A stretch of 38,845 bases of DNA, taken from the NCBI GenBank assembly GCA_021736645.1, contig JAIPFM010000020.1, positions 1 through 38,845 on the forward strand. Direction: 5' to 3'. This stretch comes from Phycisphaerae bacterium. GTDB taxonomy: Bacteria; Planctomycetota; Phycisphaerae; Sedimentisphaerales; Anaerobacaceae. Within the stretch, counting starts at the first letter, position 1. Each line of letters opens with the position of its first letter. The notes under the pieces are model-generated. The model was not told where the DNA came from. It saw only the letters and a list, made by a program, of their open reading frames with translations, and searched no databases. Positions 27,967 through 36,942 of this stretch are shown in pieces. Both the position numbers and the translations under genes were made by a program.

Positions 27967-29754
27967 ATGGATAAACAAAAAAAGACATCTTTTGACACAG
28001 GGGCTGCGAAGCGGTTGCTGGCGTATGCGCGCCCGTATACCCGCTGGATGGTCCTGGCCCTGGTGGTGATTATCGCCATGTCCGGCCTGGTGAACTACCT
28101 GCCTGTACTGATCCAGAAGATCACAGACACCTGCCTGCTCAATACGAGCGAGACTGCCAATGTGCGCGTGTCGCGTCTGGCCCACCTCAGCCTGCTGTAT
28201 ATTACATTCGCCTTGGTCGGCCATATTTTGAGGTACGGTCAGGGCATGCTCACCGTCTGGCTGGGCCAGCGTATCATCTATGACCTGCGCATGGCCGTGT
28301 ACAAAAAGGCCATGCGACTGCATCAGGGACACTTTGACCGCACACCCGTGGGTGCCCTGCTCACACGCGTCACCTCTGACATTGACCGCATGCAGGGCTT
28401 TGTCACGGACGGCGTGGTAGGCACTGTGGCAGATGTCTTCATGCTCATCAGCATCATGATCTACATGGTCGTGCTCCACTGGCAGGTGGCCCTTGTCCTA
28501 TTCACAGTCCTGCCCGTCATGTTTGCGGCCCTGCATATGATCAACCGGAAACTGCGCCACGCCAACCGTTTGATCCGCGAACGCCAGTCGGCCATCAATG
28601 CCCTGCTCCAGGAAGACATCGTGGGCATGACCACCATTCAACTGTTCAACCGTCAAACCACTGCATGCGGCGAATTTCGAGAACGCAACACCCACCTGCG
28701 AAGCGCCTACTTCGAAGAGGTCCGCTGGTTCAGCCTCTACTTCCCGGTCATTGAAGCCGGCCAGGCCGTGGCCTTTATCCTGATCCTGGGGGCAGGCGGC
28801 TGGCTCCTACTCAACCAGAGCAGCGTCATCTCGCTCGGCGTACTCGTGGCCTTTCTCACATACATCCGCGACTTCTTCAGACCACTCGGCTCCCTGTCAG
28901 ACAAGGCCGGCATGTTCCAGACGGCCATGGCCTCAGCAGAACGCATCTTCGCCCTGCTCGACACGCCCGAAGCCATCAAAGATCCCAGGCAGTCACTGCC
29001 TCCCAATCAAATCACCGGCCCCATTGCCTTTGACCACGTGTGGTTTGCGTACGACAAGGAAAACTGGGTCATCAAGGACCTCAGCTTTCAGGTCGAACCC
29101 GGCCAGATCATTGCCGTGGTCGGTGCCACAGGCGCAGGCAAGAGCACCATCATCAACCTCATCGGCCGATTCTACGACGTGCAGCAAGGCGCTGTCACCA
29201 TCAACGGTCACGACATCCGGCAGTTCAGGAAGGCCCACCTCAGATCCCGTCTGGGCTATGTGTTCCAGGACCCGTTCGTGTTTGCAGGCACTGTGGCAGA
29301 CAACATCTCCCTGCTCAACCCGGACCTCACACGCGACGATCTGATCAGTGCCGCCACAACGGTCAATGCCCACACCTTTATTCAAGACATGCCGAATGGC
29401 TATGATACGGTACTCAACGAGCGAGGCGACGGCCTGTCCTTCGGCCAGAAACAACTGCTCTGCATGGCACGCACACTGGCACAGGACCCGGAACTGTTGT
29501 TCGTCATGGACGAGGCCACCGCCAGCGTGGACACGGCCACAGAGGTCCTCATCCAGGACGCGCTGAACAAGCTCATGCACAACCGCACCAGCATTGTCAT
29601 CGCCCACCGCCTCAGCACCATCCGCCACGCCAACCAGATCCTGGTCATGCGTCACGGCCAACTCCTCGACTCAGGCACGCACGATGAACTCATGCGGCAC
29701 AGTGTCTACTACAAACATCTCTACGAACTGCTCAGGCATTCACCGGAGGTGTAG
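27967..29754 (+). CDS. ABC exporter half-transporter B (consensus-site subunit)
   Basis: This 595-residue protein has a six-TM exporter domain and a nucleotide-binding domain. Walker A GATGAGKS is at 386-393 and Walker B LLFVMDEATASVD has the catalytic Glu. The signature is LSFGQ at 490-494 instead of LSGGQ. This matches the YheH/BmrD-type partner: its own Walker motifs plus the LSGGQ of the upstream protein form the active ATP site, and its altered signature faces the Asp-bearing site. ATG 27967 is taken as start (MDKQKKTSFDTG); two TTG codons just before it belong to the heptad array. An inverted repeat follows the stop. Confidence 0.93.
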   Translation: MDKQKKTSFDTGAAKRLLAYARPYTRWMVLALVVIIAMSGLVNYLPVLIQKITDTCLLNTSETANVRVSRLAHLSLLYITFALVGHILRYGQGMLTVWLGQRIIYDLRMAVYKKAMRLHQGHFDRTPVGALLTRVTSDIDRMQGFVTDGVVGTVADVFMLISIMIYMVVLHWQVALVLFTVLPVMFAALHMINRKLRHANRLIRERQSAINALLQEDIVGMTTIQLFNRQTTACGEFRERNTHLRSAYFEEVRWFSLYFPVIEAGQAVAFILILGAGGWLLLNQSSVISLGVLVAFLTYIRDFFRPLGSLSDKAGMFQTAMASAERIFALLDTPEAIKDPRQSLPPNQITGPIAFDHVWFAYDKENWVIKDLSFQVEPGQIIAVVGATGAGKSTIINLIGRFYDVQQGAVTINGHDIRQFRKAHLRSRLGYVFQDPFVFAGTVADNISLLNPDLTRDDLISAATTVNAHTFIQDMPNGYDTVLNERGDGLSFGQKQLLCMARTLAQDPELLFVMDEATASVDTATEVLIQDALNKLMHNRTSIVIAHRLSTIRHANQILVMRHGQLLDSGTHDELMRHSVYYKHLYELLRHSPEV

Positions 29755-29768
29755 ATGGCTTGCGACAA

Positions 29769-29842
29769 AGGCTGAAGGATGAAAGGTGAAACCTGAAAAG
29801 CTGGATTCGCACATCAGCTTTCACCTTTCAGGTTTCATCCCT
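29769..29842. terminator. Heptad-built inverted repeat between convergent genes
   Basis: Left units AGGATGA, AAGGTGA, AACCTGA and right units CACCTTT, CAGGTTT, CATCCCT are inverses of each other around an 11-nt centre (29804-29814). The middle two units are exchanged in order, so pairing is imperfect. It lies between the end of the exporter operon (+) and the GLUG gene (-) and could stop transcription in both directions. Confidence 0.5.
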
Positions 29843-29896
29843 TGTCTTAGACGACGCACTTCACATTTTCAGCCTTCGGCATATCATCCTTTGGCA

Positions 29897-31768
29897 TCAA
29901 GGCATTGCAATATTCGTGAGGGTCAATGGCACGATGCGCTTGCGTGTGGACAAGGCAAAAGTATACTCCAGTTTGACAATATCCAGATGACCTGTGGCCC
30001 GGAATGTATTTGTGGTGACATCGAAACCATCGATAGATTCACCTCTGCCAAGAACTGTTCCTCCGACGTTGGTATGATTCGGACCGTAGATGGTTCTTCG
30101 GTCAACGAGGGCTTCCGCATCCCATAGAGGAGACCTTGGCAGGAGGCCGAAAGCTGAATCAATGGCTTCACACTGGGTGGCCCCAGGCATGAGAGACACC
30201 TGAACCGGCCACCGTTGCAGCTTCTCTTTTACGGTATACTCCCATTTTCCATTCTCCTCAACCACGTTTTCAATCATTACCTCAAAACCCGGCACCAACT
30301 CCTGCCATGTGTCCATGGATTCGAACGGCACGTCAATGGTGGTCAATAGATCACATTCCAGCACATGCACGTAGAAATCAACCTGAGACAGGACCGACGG
30401 CATGGGCCGTTGAGAATCCAGTTGAAACTGCAGTTCAAAGGGGTAAGATGCCACAGGAAGCATGGCCCAGCAGAAGAACGACGATTCAAATGGACTCACT
30501 ACGCCTTTGAGGGAGAGGGTTTCCCCCTGCTCTCCCAGCACCTGACAGACCACACCCTGACGCGTATCAATACCGAGCAGGTCCGCCCCATCGATGACAT
30601 CAATGGTGCCGCTGATGGTCATCATGCGTGTTTGATTGTTCGGATCAAGTGGCGGATGTGTCAAGGGGTTGGCCATGACTTCTATGCTTGACACACGATT
30701 CCAGGTTGCGTCGAAGACCTCAGCACCATTCCACATCACTTTATTGGGATCCTCGGATAACGTGCATCGCCCAAGGACAACACCGCTGTCAAAGGGCATA
30801 GGCGCATGAAGGCCATGGAAGATGCTCAATTCGGGATAGCCGCCGGATTCAGGCATGAGCCAGATATCTGCCAGGCCGTTCTCAGACTCTCCCACAAAAT
30901 CCCACCCAGCCTGAAGGTATGTCTGCTCATCCTTCATAAGAGCGGTTGTTAATCCAGTCCCTCCGGTACCGGAAGAAATGCCACTGGCCTCAACATCCCA
31001 AAAGGAACCAGAGATAGTACTTCCAAACTCATACAGGATGCCGGTCAGGCCGCCGACATCAAGCCCTGCCTCTCTTTCAATCAGGCATGTACTGTAGGAG
31101 TTAACAACATCCCCCGGACGCAAACCAACGCCCATGAGCCCACCAACTTTGTCCAAGCCGAACACACTGCCGCCTGTAAAGCAATCCTCAATCGGGCTTT
31201 CATTCCTCCCCACAAGCCCCCCCACTTCGCTTTCTCCAACCACTGTTCCCAACGCGAAACATTGGCGAATGTGCCCTTCATTGTGCCCTGCGAGCATGCC
31301 GATGCGGCGACCTGTGCCCGTTACATTGGCATCCACAATCCCCAGACCCAGGATCTGCCCGGGAAACTCAAGCACACCCACCAATCCGAGGTGATTGCCG
31401 CCTGTCACTGTCAGGTTGGAAATGACATGGCCGTTCCCATTGATCGTTCCTGTAAATGACGCCTGATCGTCAAAGGAGCTTACAGAAGGCGCGTTTGTAG
31501 GGGCGATCACGGCCTGATCAAAGGTGTACCCGGCCATATCGATATCAGCCGTGAGCACAAAATGCTTGCCATAGTCGCCTGAAGAGGTGCTCAACTGAAT
31601 CAAATCCTCAGGCGAAGACAGCACATAAGGCACTTGAAGTGTGCCCAATCCACCGCTGTACGCCCAGCACTGGGACCACGCCATGCCCAGCAGCACAAAT
31701 CCAACAATCACTTTCAAAGCCTTATGCGGCCCTACACGATTTTTCCCATCTTCAAATATCTTCTTCAT
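29897..31768 (-). CDS. Secreted GLUG-motif protein
   Basis: This is a 623-residue exported protein. A signal sequence (VIVGFVLLGMAWSQCWA) precedes a region with the TADIDMAGYTF and FTGTINGNGHVISNLTV strands typical of the domain before GLUG repeats. Several GLUG repeats follow at about 155-260, for example VGGLVGRNESPIEDCF. The C-terminal 350 residues are beta-rich and show no motif I recognise; there is no sorting signal or TM at the end. GLUG proteins are surface or secreted, sometimes adhesive. Of two close ATGs, 31768 is preferred because GGGAG lies 8 nt upstream, while it would be only 2 nt from ATG 31774. The flanking genes do not indicate a pathway. Confidence 0.82.
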   Translation of the reverse strand: MKKIFEDGKNRVGPHKALKVIVGFVLLGMAWSQCWAYSGGLGTLQVPYVLSSPEDLIQLSTSSGDYGKHFVLTADIDMAGYTFDQAVIAPTNAPSVSSFDDQASFTGTINGNGHVISNLTVTGGNHLGLVGVLEFPGQILGLGIVDANVTGTGRRIGMLAGHNEGHIRQCFALGTVVGESEVGGLVGRNESPIEDCFTGGSVFGLDKVGGLMGVGLRPGDVVNSYSTCLIEREAGLDVGGLTGILYEFGSTISGSFWDVEASGISSGTGGTGLTTALMKDEQTYLQAGWDFVGESENGLADIWLMPESGGYPELSIFHGLHAPMPFDSGVVLGRCTLSEDPNKVMWNGAEVFDATWNRVSSIEVMANPLTHPPLDPNNQTRMMTISGTIDVIDGADLLGIDTRQGVVCQVLGEQGETLSLKGVVSPFESSFFCWAMLPVASYPFELQFQLDSQRPMPSVLSQVDFYVHVLECDLLTTIDVPFESMDTWQELVPGFEVMIENVVEENGKWEYTVKEKLQRWPVQVSLMPGATQCEAIDSAFGLLPRSPLWDAEALVDRRTIYGPNHTNVGGTVLGRGESIDGFDVTTNTFRATGHLDIVKLEYTFALSTRKRIVPLTLTNIAMP

Positions 31769-31981
31769 CTTCATTTCTCCCGCTAAAACATGGTTTCCAG
31801 GCCGAATACCCGGATGTCTTAATGTACAGTCCAGGTTTGGGTGCCAGGGTAACACGAAAAAATACAAAAATGATCATATCCAAGAATGAACATCCTCAAT
31901 TTCATAGGAGAATAAATAGGTAAGTACTGATTGAATACAAAAACTGAAACAGTGCAACATTTACGTGAAGGAAATGGACTT

Positions 31982-32977
31982 ATGGCTGATCTGAAAACCA
32001 CTTACCTGGGACTTGAGCTCAAAAACCCAATTGTTGTCGGGGCGTGCGATTTGACTGCAGACATCGAGAAAATCAAGCAGATTGAAGCAGCCGGCGCAGG
32101 CGCACTGGTGATCAAATCTCTCTTTGAAGAACAAATTCAATTGGAGTCCTACAAAATGGAGCAGTCGCTTCACGAGAACGACAACCTCCATGCTGAAATG
32201 ACGTCGATCTTCCCGGAACTCGAGCATGCCGGGCCGGCCGAGCATTTGATGTGGGTCAAAAAGGCCAAGGAAGCGGTGTCCATTCCTGTGATCGCCAGTC
32301 TCAATGCAGTGAGCACCGACGTCTGGCTCGATTACGCAAAACAACTTGCTGACACGGGTGTGGATGGATTGGAGTTGAATTTCTATGCCGTGCCCAGCCT
32401 GGACAATCAGTCCGCAGCACACATAGAAGATGCCCAGATCGCGATATTGCAGGCCATCAAGTCAAGTGTCTCCATACCGGTCAGCGTCAAACTCAGTCCC
32501 TTCTACACCAACCCTGCACACGTGATCACCCGATTCGACCAGGCCGGTGCGGATGGTGTGGTTCTGTTCAATCAGTTGTTTCAATCGGACATTGACATCC
32601 ACAAGGAGAAACAGACCTTCGCCATGAGCCTGAGCGGTGAAAAGGACCACCGGCTGCCCCTGCGTTTCGTGGGATTACTGCATGGCAACATGACCGGGAC
32701 ACTGTGCGCATCCACCGGTATTTTGAATGGCACGGGCATCATCCAGATGTTGCTGGCCGGGGCTGGCAGCGTACAGGTGGTCAGTGCCCTGTACAGGGAT
32801 AAAATCAAGGCCATTGAGACCATGCTCAATGATCTTGAGCAGTGGATGGATGCCAAGGGGTACGCGTCTCTGCATGACTTTGTCGGCAAGTTGAGTCGCA
32901 AGAACCTGAAGGACCCGTGGGCGTATCAGCGCTCACAATATGTCCGGGCCCTGCTCAGAGAAAATCCCATGGGGTAA
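31982..32977 (+). CDS. Dihydroorotate dehydrogenase-like flavoprotein
   Basis: This 331-residue protein has the TIM-barrel layout of class 1 dihydroorotate dehydrogenase-like proteins: TTYLGLELKNPIVVGAC at the N-terminus, GAGALVIKSLFEEQI, GVDGLELNFYAVPS, and PVSVKLSPFYTNP with the conserved Lys. GADGVVLFNQLFQSDID follows, then the FMN phosphate-binding end (AGAGSVQVVSALYRDK). It probably binds FMN. Proteins of this subgroup are annotated as DHODH-like and may not be the pyrimidine enzyme. ATG 31982 (MADLKTTYLG) is chosen; AAGGA lies 9-10 nt upstream, and the earlier TTG 31931 adds 17 unsupported residues. It is divergent from the GLUG gene, and no operon partner is evident. Confidence 0.88.
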   Translation: MADLKTTYLGLELKNPIVVGACDLTADIEKIKQIEAAGAGALVIKSLFEEQIQLESYKMEQSLHENDNLHAEMTSIFPELEHAGPAEHLMWVKKAKEAVSIPVIASLNAVSTDVWLDYAKQLADTGVDGLELNFYAVPSLDNQSAAHIEDAQIAILQAIKSSVSIPVSVKLSPFYTNPAHVITRFDQAGADGVVLFNQLFQSDIDIHKEKQTFAMSLSGEKDHRLPLRFVGLLHGNMTGTLCASTGILNGTGIIQMLLAGAGSVQVVSALYRDKIKAIETMLNDLEQWMDAKGYASLHDFVGKLSRKNLKDPWAYQRSQYVRALLRENPMG

Positions 32978-33037
32978 TGGCTGGGCGTAGCCTGCCGTCA
33001 TGGACAGATCAGCATGTACAACACTTTACGTAATCGG

Positions 33038-33054
33038 AATGCAGGGGTTGCATT
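33038..33054. terminator. Weak stem-loop between convergent genes
   Basis: AATGCA and TGCATT pair around GGGGT, overlapping the stop of the prepilin gene and following the DHODH-like gene. The stem is only 6 bp and no T-run follows, so a terminator function is uncertain. Confidence 0.25.
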
Positions 33055-33865
33055 AGCGTGTCTTTGGTGTATACCCCAGCTTTCCCCACGTACCTCGTTG
33101 TAACCAGTACAAATCTCGCCGGTCATCGTCTGTGGGCGGAACCAGGTTGGTTGGTGCCTTTTGGTACTCATTATCCTTGGCAAATTTGATGGTCTCCATG
33201 CCTGACCACTTTCTAAATCCTGAACGACCATCTGCAAAGGCCACGCAGGTCCCTATACCATGCCGAACCGGAGGGTCGTCCCACCACCGCTCCTGATCGT
33301 ATTCCACAGCAAACGAATCAGGTGTGATATACCCCTCATCAATAAAGACAATCCTCTCCGCCGGACGTTTCATATCCGTGGTTCTCTTGATATACTTGCC
33401 GCGCCACCCGGCATTTTTCACATTAGCATGGCAAATACCGTTCATTGAGAACATGATCGAGTAGGTACGCATCTCCCCGCGTTTGCCAGTGGGACACCGG
33501 TAGAGCTTTTCATTCTTTGTGAAGGGCCACAGTGCGCCTTTTCTAATGGCTTCCTTTTCCAGCTCATCATCTCCATTGGGCAGATTATCATCTCTATAGA
33601 CCCATGGTTCTTCATTGGCGTGTCCATTCACAGGATCATACGCAGGCCAGTCATTGCCTGCATTTCCTTGAACGATCCGACTGTCGTTCTCGTCCGCATA
33701 CATGATCCAGGCCAGGCCCAATTGTCTTAAATTGCTCAAGCAGGAGGCCCTCTTACCCTGTTCCCTGGCGCGACTCAGTGCAGGCATGAGTATTGCCATC
33801 AATACTGCAATAATGGCAATCACGACCAACAATTCAATGAGTGTAAAACCTTTTTGTCTATGCAC
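33053..33865 (-). CDS. Prepilin-like protein with H-x9-DG motif
   Basis: This 270-residue protein has a type IV prepilin-like N-terminus. The cleavage site [12 protein letters not shown] has Glu at mature position 5, followed by a hydrophobic helix. The C-terminal part has the H-x9-DG signature ([13 protein letters not shown]) common in PVC/planctomycete type II-style pseudopilins, and no repeats. GTG 33865 is chosen as start because AGGAGG ends 6 nt before it. The ATG at 33871 abuts the same AGGAGG with no spacer and is less likely. The gene has its own promoter at 33901-33929, back-to-back with the HzsA-like gene. It is probably exported as a pilin-like surface or periplasmic protein. Confidence 0.9.
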   Translation of the reverse strand: MHRQKGFTLIELLVVIAIIAVLMAILMPALSRAREQGKRASCLSNLRQLGLAWIMYADENDSRIVQGNAGNDWPAYDPVNGHANEEPWVYRDDNLPNGDDELEKEAIRKGALWPFTKNEKLYRCPTGKRGEMRTYSIMFSMNGICHANVKNAGWRGKYIKRTTDMKRPAERIVFIDEGYITPDSFAVEYDQERWWDDPPVRHGIGTCVAFADGRSGFRKWSGMETIKFAKDNEYQKAPTNLVPPTDDDRRDLYWLQRGTWGKLGYTPKTR

Positions 33866-33897
33866 GGTCATCCTCCTTTTAGAATGAACTTTGACAC

Positions 33898-33909
33898 ACA
33901 ATTGTAGCG
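33898..33909. promoter_or_regulatory. Shared 12-mer ACAATTGTAGCG, copy 1
   Basis: This 12-mer, containing the palindrome ACAATTGT, overlaps the -10 box of the prepilin promoter. An identical 12-mer lies 81 bp downstream at 33979. Confidence 0.5.
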
Positions 33910-33929
33910 AAACGGCGGCAAACCTGCAA
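33901..33929 (-). promoter_or_regulatory. Sigma-70-type promoter of the prepilin gene
   Basis: On the minus strand TTGCAG (33929-33924) and TACAAT (33906-33901) are separated by exactly 17 nt, with the -10 five-of-six and the -35 four-of-six to consensus. Transcription would start near 33894, giving a leader of about 30 nt before the GTG. Confidence 0.6.
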
Positions 33930-33953
33930 GTATTTCGCCTGGAAAAAGAGAGT

Positions 33954-33983
33954 CTGGCATATTCAGGGCTCAACCGGTACAAT
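33954..33983 (+). promoter_or_regulatory. Candidate promoter of the HzsA-like gene
   Basis: CTGGCA (33954-33959) and TACAAT (33978-33983) are separated by 18 nt on the plus strand, about 50 nt upstream of ATG 34035. The -10 box overlaps the second ACAATTGTAGCG 12-mer. Confidence 0.42.
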
Positions 33984-33990
33984 TGTAGCG
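33979..33990. promoter_or_regulatory. Shared 12-mer ACAATTGTAGCG, copy 2
   Basis: Identical to copy 1 at 33898 and in the same orientation. It overlaps the candidate -10 box of the HzsA-like gene, so one regulator could act on both divergent genes. Confidence 0.5.
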
Positions 33991-34034
33991 GCCAAAGACT
34001 ATCAACTTTATTATGGGTAATTCAGGTGAATACT

Positions 34035-36941
34035 ATGAGACGAGTCGTTTTTGTGTTGTTTTCATGCCTTTGTTGCCAATTCGCTCTGGGCACGGCTGCC
34101 ATCAAAAACCTGGGAGTTGAAGCCACCCTCTCTGCCTCAGGTCAGTACAGCGAAGCCTATGATCCAAAATTCACGTCGGACAACAAGATCCCTGGCGCAA
34201 ACAGCCGGCAGGACACCCACGAAGCCTGGTGTGTGCCGCTGGCCGCGGCCAAGGACGCGTGGATCAGTTTCACATGGAAAGAGACCGTGGAGGTCGCATC
34301 CATTGTGTACTGGGGACGCTGTGCCTGGATGGATACTGAAAACTTCAGTCGCTGTCAGGTCTACGTGGACGGAGCCCGTGATCCCCTGGCCACAGCGGAT
34401 CTGGCCATGGGACCCCAGGCGCAGGTGATCGCTCTTTCAAGCCCTGTGAAGGCCAGACAGATCAAACTGGTCTTTCCTTCCAACTATGGGGGCATGAATC
34501 CGGGGGCCTCTGAGATCGGCCTCTTCTCAACCGTCCCGTCAAAGGCACAACTCGCCCAGTATGAGTCCCCCAGTCTTCAGATCTCAGACGAAACCGCCAA
34601 ACTGGTTGGCGCAGGGCAATTCGGCTTCACCCGATTGCTTGTGGTCCAGCGTTACCTGAGTGACTCCACGCATGTCTACACCTATCACCAGGAGGGACTT
34701 CGACCTGGCGGCGGATTGTGGATCGCCGATTTCGAGGGCGGCCAGCTGGGGATGACAAAAATCCTGGACTCCTCGAAAGGCCAGATCCTGGATGCCGCAC
34801 TGCACTACAATGGTGAAACCATCCTGTTCAGCTGGAAAGAGACCATGGACGACTTCTTTCAACTGTACACCATGCGTGTGGACGGTACCCATCTCAAGCA
34901 GATCACCTCACATCCCTCGAACAATTTCAATGCCAGTTTTCTGCCGGACGGCGGCATCGTATTTCTGTCGGACAGGAAACCGGCCTACGCCTACTGCTGG
35001 CAAACCACAACCCCCATCCTCTGGCGGTGTGACAGCGAAGGTGGTCAGCAGCAGCGAATCAGCTCCAATTACCTGAACGACTTCACGCCATCGGTCATGT
35101 CGGACGGCAGGGTTCTCTATTCACGATGGGAATATGTGGACAGACCTGCCATCCCCATCCAGAGCCTGTGGACCATCAACCCGGACGGCACCCAGTTGGA
35201 AGGCATGTTCGGCAATCGTTCCCTGAGCCCGGCCACATTCATGGATGCACGCGAGATCCCCGGTTCAAACAAGAAGATACTGTGCGTGCTCACTGCGCAC
35301 AACGGCACCTGCCGCGGCGCGATCGGTATTGTCGATCCGGTCCTGGGAGGCAACGCTCAGGAGGCCATCGTCAACCTGACCCCGGAGGTCAATATCGGCC
35401 AGGTAAATGCCGGGGACGGGAATCACATTCGAGGCCCCTATCTCAATCCTTTCCCAATCAATGACAGATTCTACCTGGTCTCCAAGGCCGGACTGATCCA
35501 GTTGAGGGACTATCAGGGGCAACGCTGTGACACACTGGTTCCCACACAGGACAACATGGGATTTTTCAATCCCCAGCCGATTCAGCCCAGGACGCCGGAA
35601 AGACTCATTGCCTCCAGTCTCAAACCGGACCTGAACGCAGAAGACACGCCGTGGGCCACACTCATGATGCAGGACGTGTACAACGGCCTCGGCAATTCGG
35701 TTGAACGAGGCAGCATCAAGAGACTCGCGATTGTCCAGGAGATTGAAAAGCCCCTGGGCATCAGTCCTGATCTCCGGGCCTTTGGCTTTCAATTCCCGGT
35801 GGTCAGTTGCGGCGCCACCTATGCCCCCAAGAAGATCTGGGGCTATGCCACGGTGGAGGCCGACGGCTCTGCCAACTTCAAGGTGCCCGCGGAAAAACCC
35901 ATCTACTTTCTGCCCCTGGATGACAAGGGCATGGCTGTCCAGAGAATGCGAACCTTTACGCACCTGATGCCTGGTGAGGTCCAATCTTGCATAGGCTGTC
36001 ACGCAGATCGAAATTACGCCATGGCCAATACCACCGGACAATCCATGGCCCGCCCCAGTGCCATGATGCGGGACACCGAGTCACTCGCCGAACCCTCCTG
36101 GAGCGTGACAGGCTTCAGCTACCCGCACATTGTGCAGCCCATCCTGGATCAACACTGTGTCGAGTGTCACGGACGTGACAAGCCCGCAGGCAACCTGGAA
36201 CTCACAGGGGACAAGACCGACTTCTTTAATGTGTCTTATGAAAATCTGGTGCGCAAAGGCACCCAGGCCACAAACTGGCAAATCGGCTGGGCATCAGGCG
36301 ATTTTGGAAAGAACAAATACACCTCATGGATCGCGACATACAATGGTCAGGAGAAGAACATCCTTGAGATTGAGCCGGGCCATTGGGGTGCCAAGGCCTC
36401 ATTGCTTGCCCAGGTCATTGACCAGGGACATCCTGACGAACAGGGCAAGCCTCAAATTGACATGACACCGGACGAAAAGGCCAGGGTCTATGCGTGGCTG
36501 GACCTGAATGTACCCTATTACGGCACAAGCCATTCCAACTACACCAGCCTGCGCGGGTGCAGACAGCAACTGCCCGATGGCTTTGACGCCCTGATGGTCG
36601 ACATCGGTCAAAGACGATGTGCCTCTTGCCACACAGACGCCAAGAAAAATGGAGACTGGATACTCCGATCGAAAGACCATTTTTATGTGCGCATTGATCA
36701 TCCTCAGTGGAATGACTTCCTCCTGGCACCCCTGGCAAAAGAGGCCGGCGGTACAGGACAGTGCGCACAGCCCGTTTTCAAGACCACGGACGATGAGGAT
36801 TACCAAAAGATCATGGCAGCCTTTGATCAGCTCGCGCAGAAGCTGACGCAGAATCCCAGGTACGATATGATGCCCCTGGAAGACCAGTGGGACAGTTGTC
36901 AGGCAGAAGTCAACACAGCTCGTCTTGTATCCAAGGAATGA
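34035..36941 (+). CDS. HzsA-related multihaem protein
   Basis: This is a 968-residue exported protein. A signal sequence (MRRVVFVLFSCLCCQFALG) is followed by a discoidin-like beta domain, then a beta-propeller-like region with repeated strands such as GGIVFLSDRKP and SDGRVLYSRW. Three c-type haem motifs come last: CIGCH at 652-656, CVECH at 708-712 and CASCH at 862-866. This is the layout of HzsA-related proteins, named after the alpha subunit of anammox hydrazine synthase. The family is widespread in non-anammox PVC bacteria, so hydrazine synthesis is not implied. ATG 34035 has AGGTGA 5-6 nt upstream; an earlier TTG frame is rejected. The next gene starts 1 nt after its stop, so they are cotranscribed. 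Confidence 0.88.
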   Translation: MRRVVFVLFSCLCCQFALGTAAIKNLGVEATLSASGQYSEAYDPKFTSDNKIPGANSRQDTHEAWCVPLAAAKDAWISFTWKETVEVASIVYWGRCAWMDTENFSRCQVYVDGARDPLATADLAMGPQAQVIALSSPVKARQIKLVFPSNYGGMNPGASEIGLFSTVPSKAQLAQYESPSLQISDETAKLVGAGQFGFTRLLVVQRYLSDSTHVYTYHQEGLRPGGGLWIADFEGGQLGMTKILDSSKGQILDAALHYNGETILFSWKETMDDFFQLYTMRVDGTHLKQITSHPSNNFNASFLPDGGIVFLSDRKPAYAYCWQTTTPILWRCDSEGGQQQRISSNYLNDFTPSVMSDGRVLYSRWEYVDRPAIPIQSLWTINPDGTQLEGMFGNRSLSPATFMDAREIPGSNKKILCVLTAHNGTCRGAIGIVDPVLGGNAQEAIVNLTPEVNIGQVNAGDGNHIRGPYLNPFPINDRFYLVSKAGLIQLRDYQGQRCDTLVPTQDNMGFFNPQPIQPRTPERLIASSLKPDLNAEDTPWATLMMQDVYNGLGNSVERGSIKRLAIVQEIEKPLGISPDLRAFGFQFPVVSCGATYAPKKIWGYATVEADGSANFKVPAEKPIYFLPLDDKGMAVQRMRTFTHLMPGEVQSCIGCHADRNYAMANTTGQSMARPSAMMRDTESLAEPSWSVTGFSYPHIVQPILDQHCVECHGRDKPAGNLELTGDKTDFFNVSYENLVRKGTQATNWQIGWASGDFGKNKYTSWIATYNGQEKNILEIEPGHWGAKASLLAQVIDQGHPDEQGKPQIDMTPDEKARVYAWLDLNVPYYGTSHSNYTSLRGCRQQLPDGFDALMVDIGQRRCASCHTDAKKNGDWILRSKDHFYVRIDHPQWNDFLLAPLAKEAGGTGQCAQPVFKTTDDEDYQKIMAAFDQLAQKLTQNPRYDMMPLEDQWDSCQAEVNTARLVSKE

Positions 36942-36942
36942 C

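Noticed and set aside
31769..31867. Upstream start of the GLUG protein and a sigma-54-type promoter near TGGCAC
   Set aside because: The signal peptide begins at the later ATG, and the -12 GC element at the required spacing is absent.
34035..36941. Assignment as true hydrazine synthase alpha subunit and an anammox host
   Set aside because: No hydrazine synthase beta/gamma or other anammox genes are seen. HzsA-related proteins are common in other PVC bacteria.
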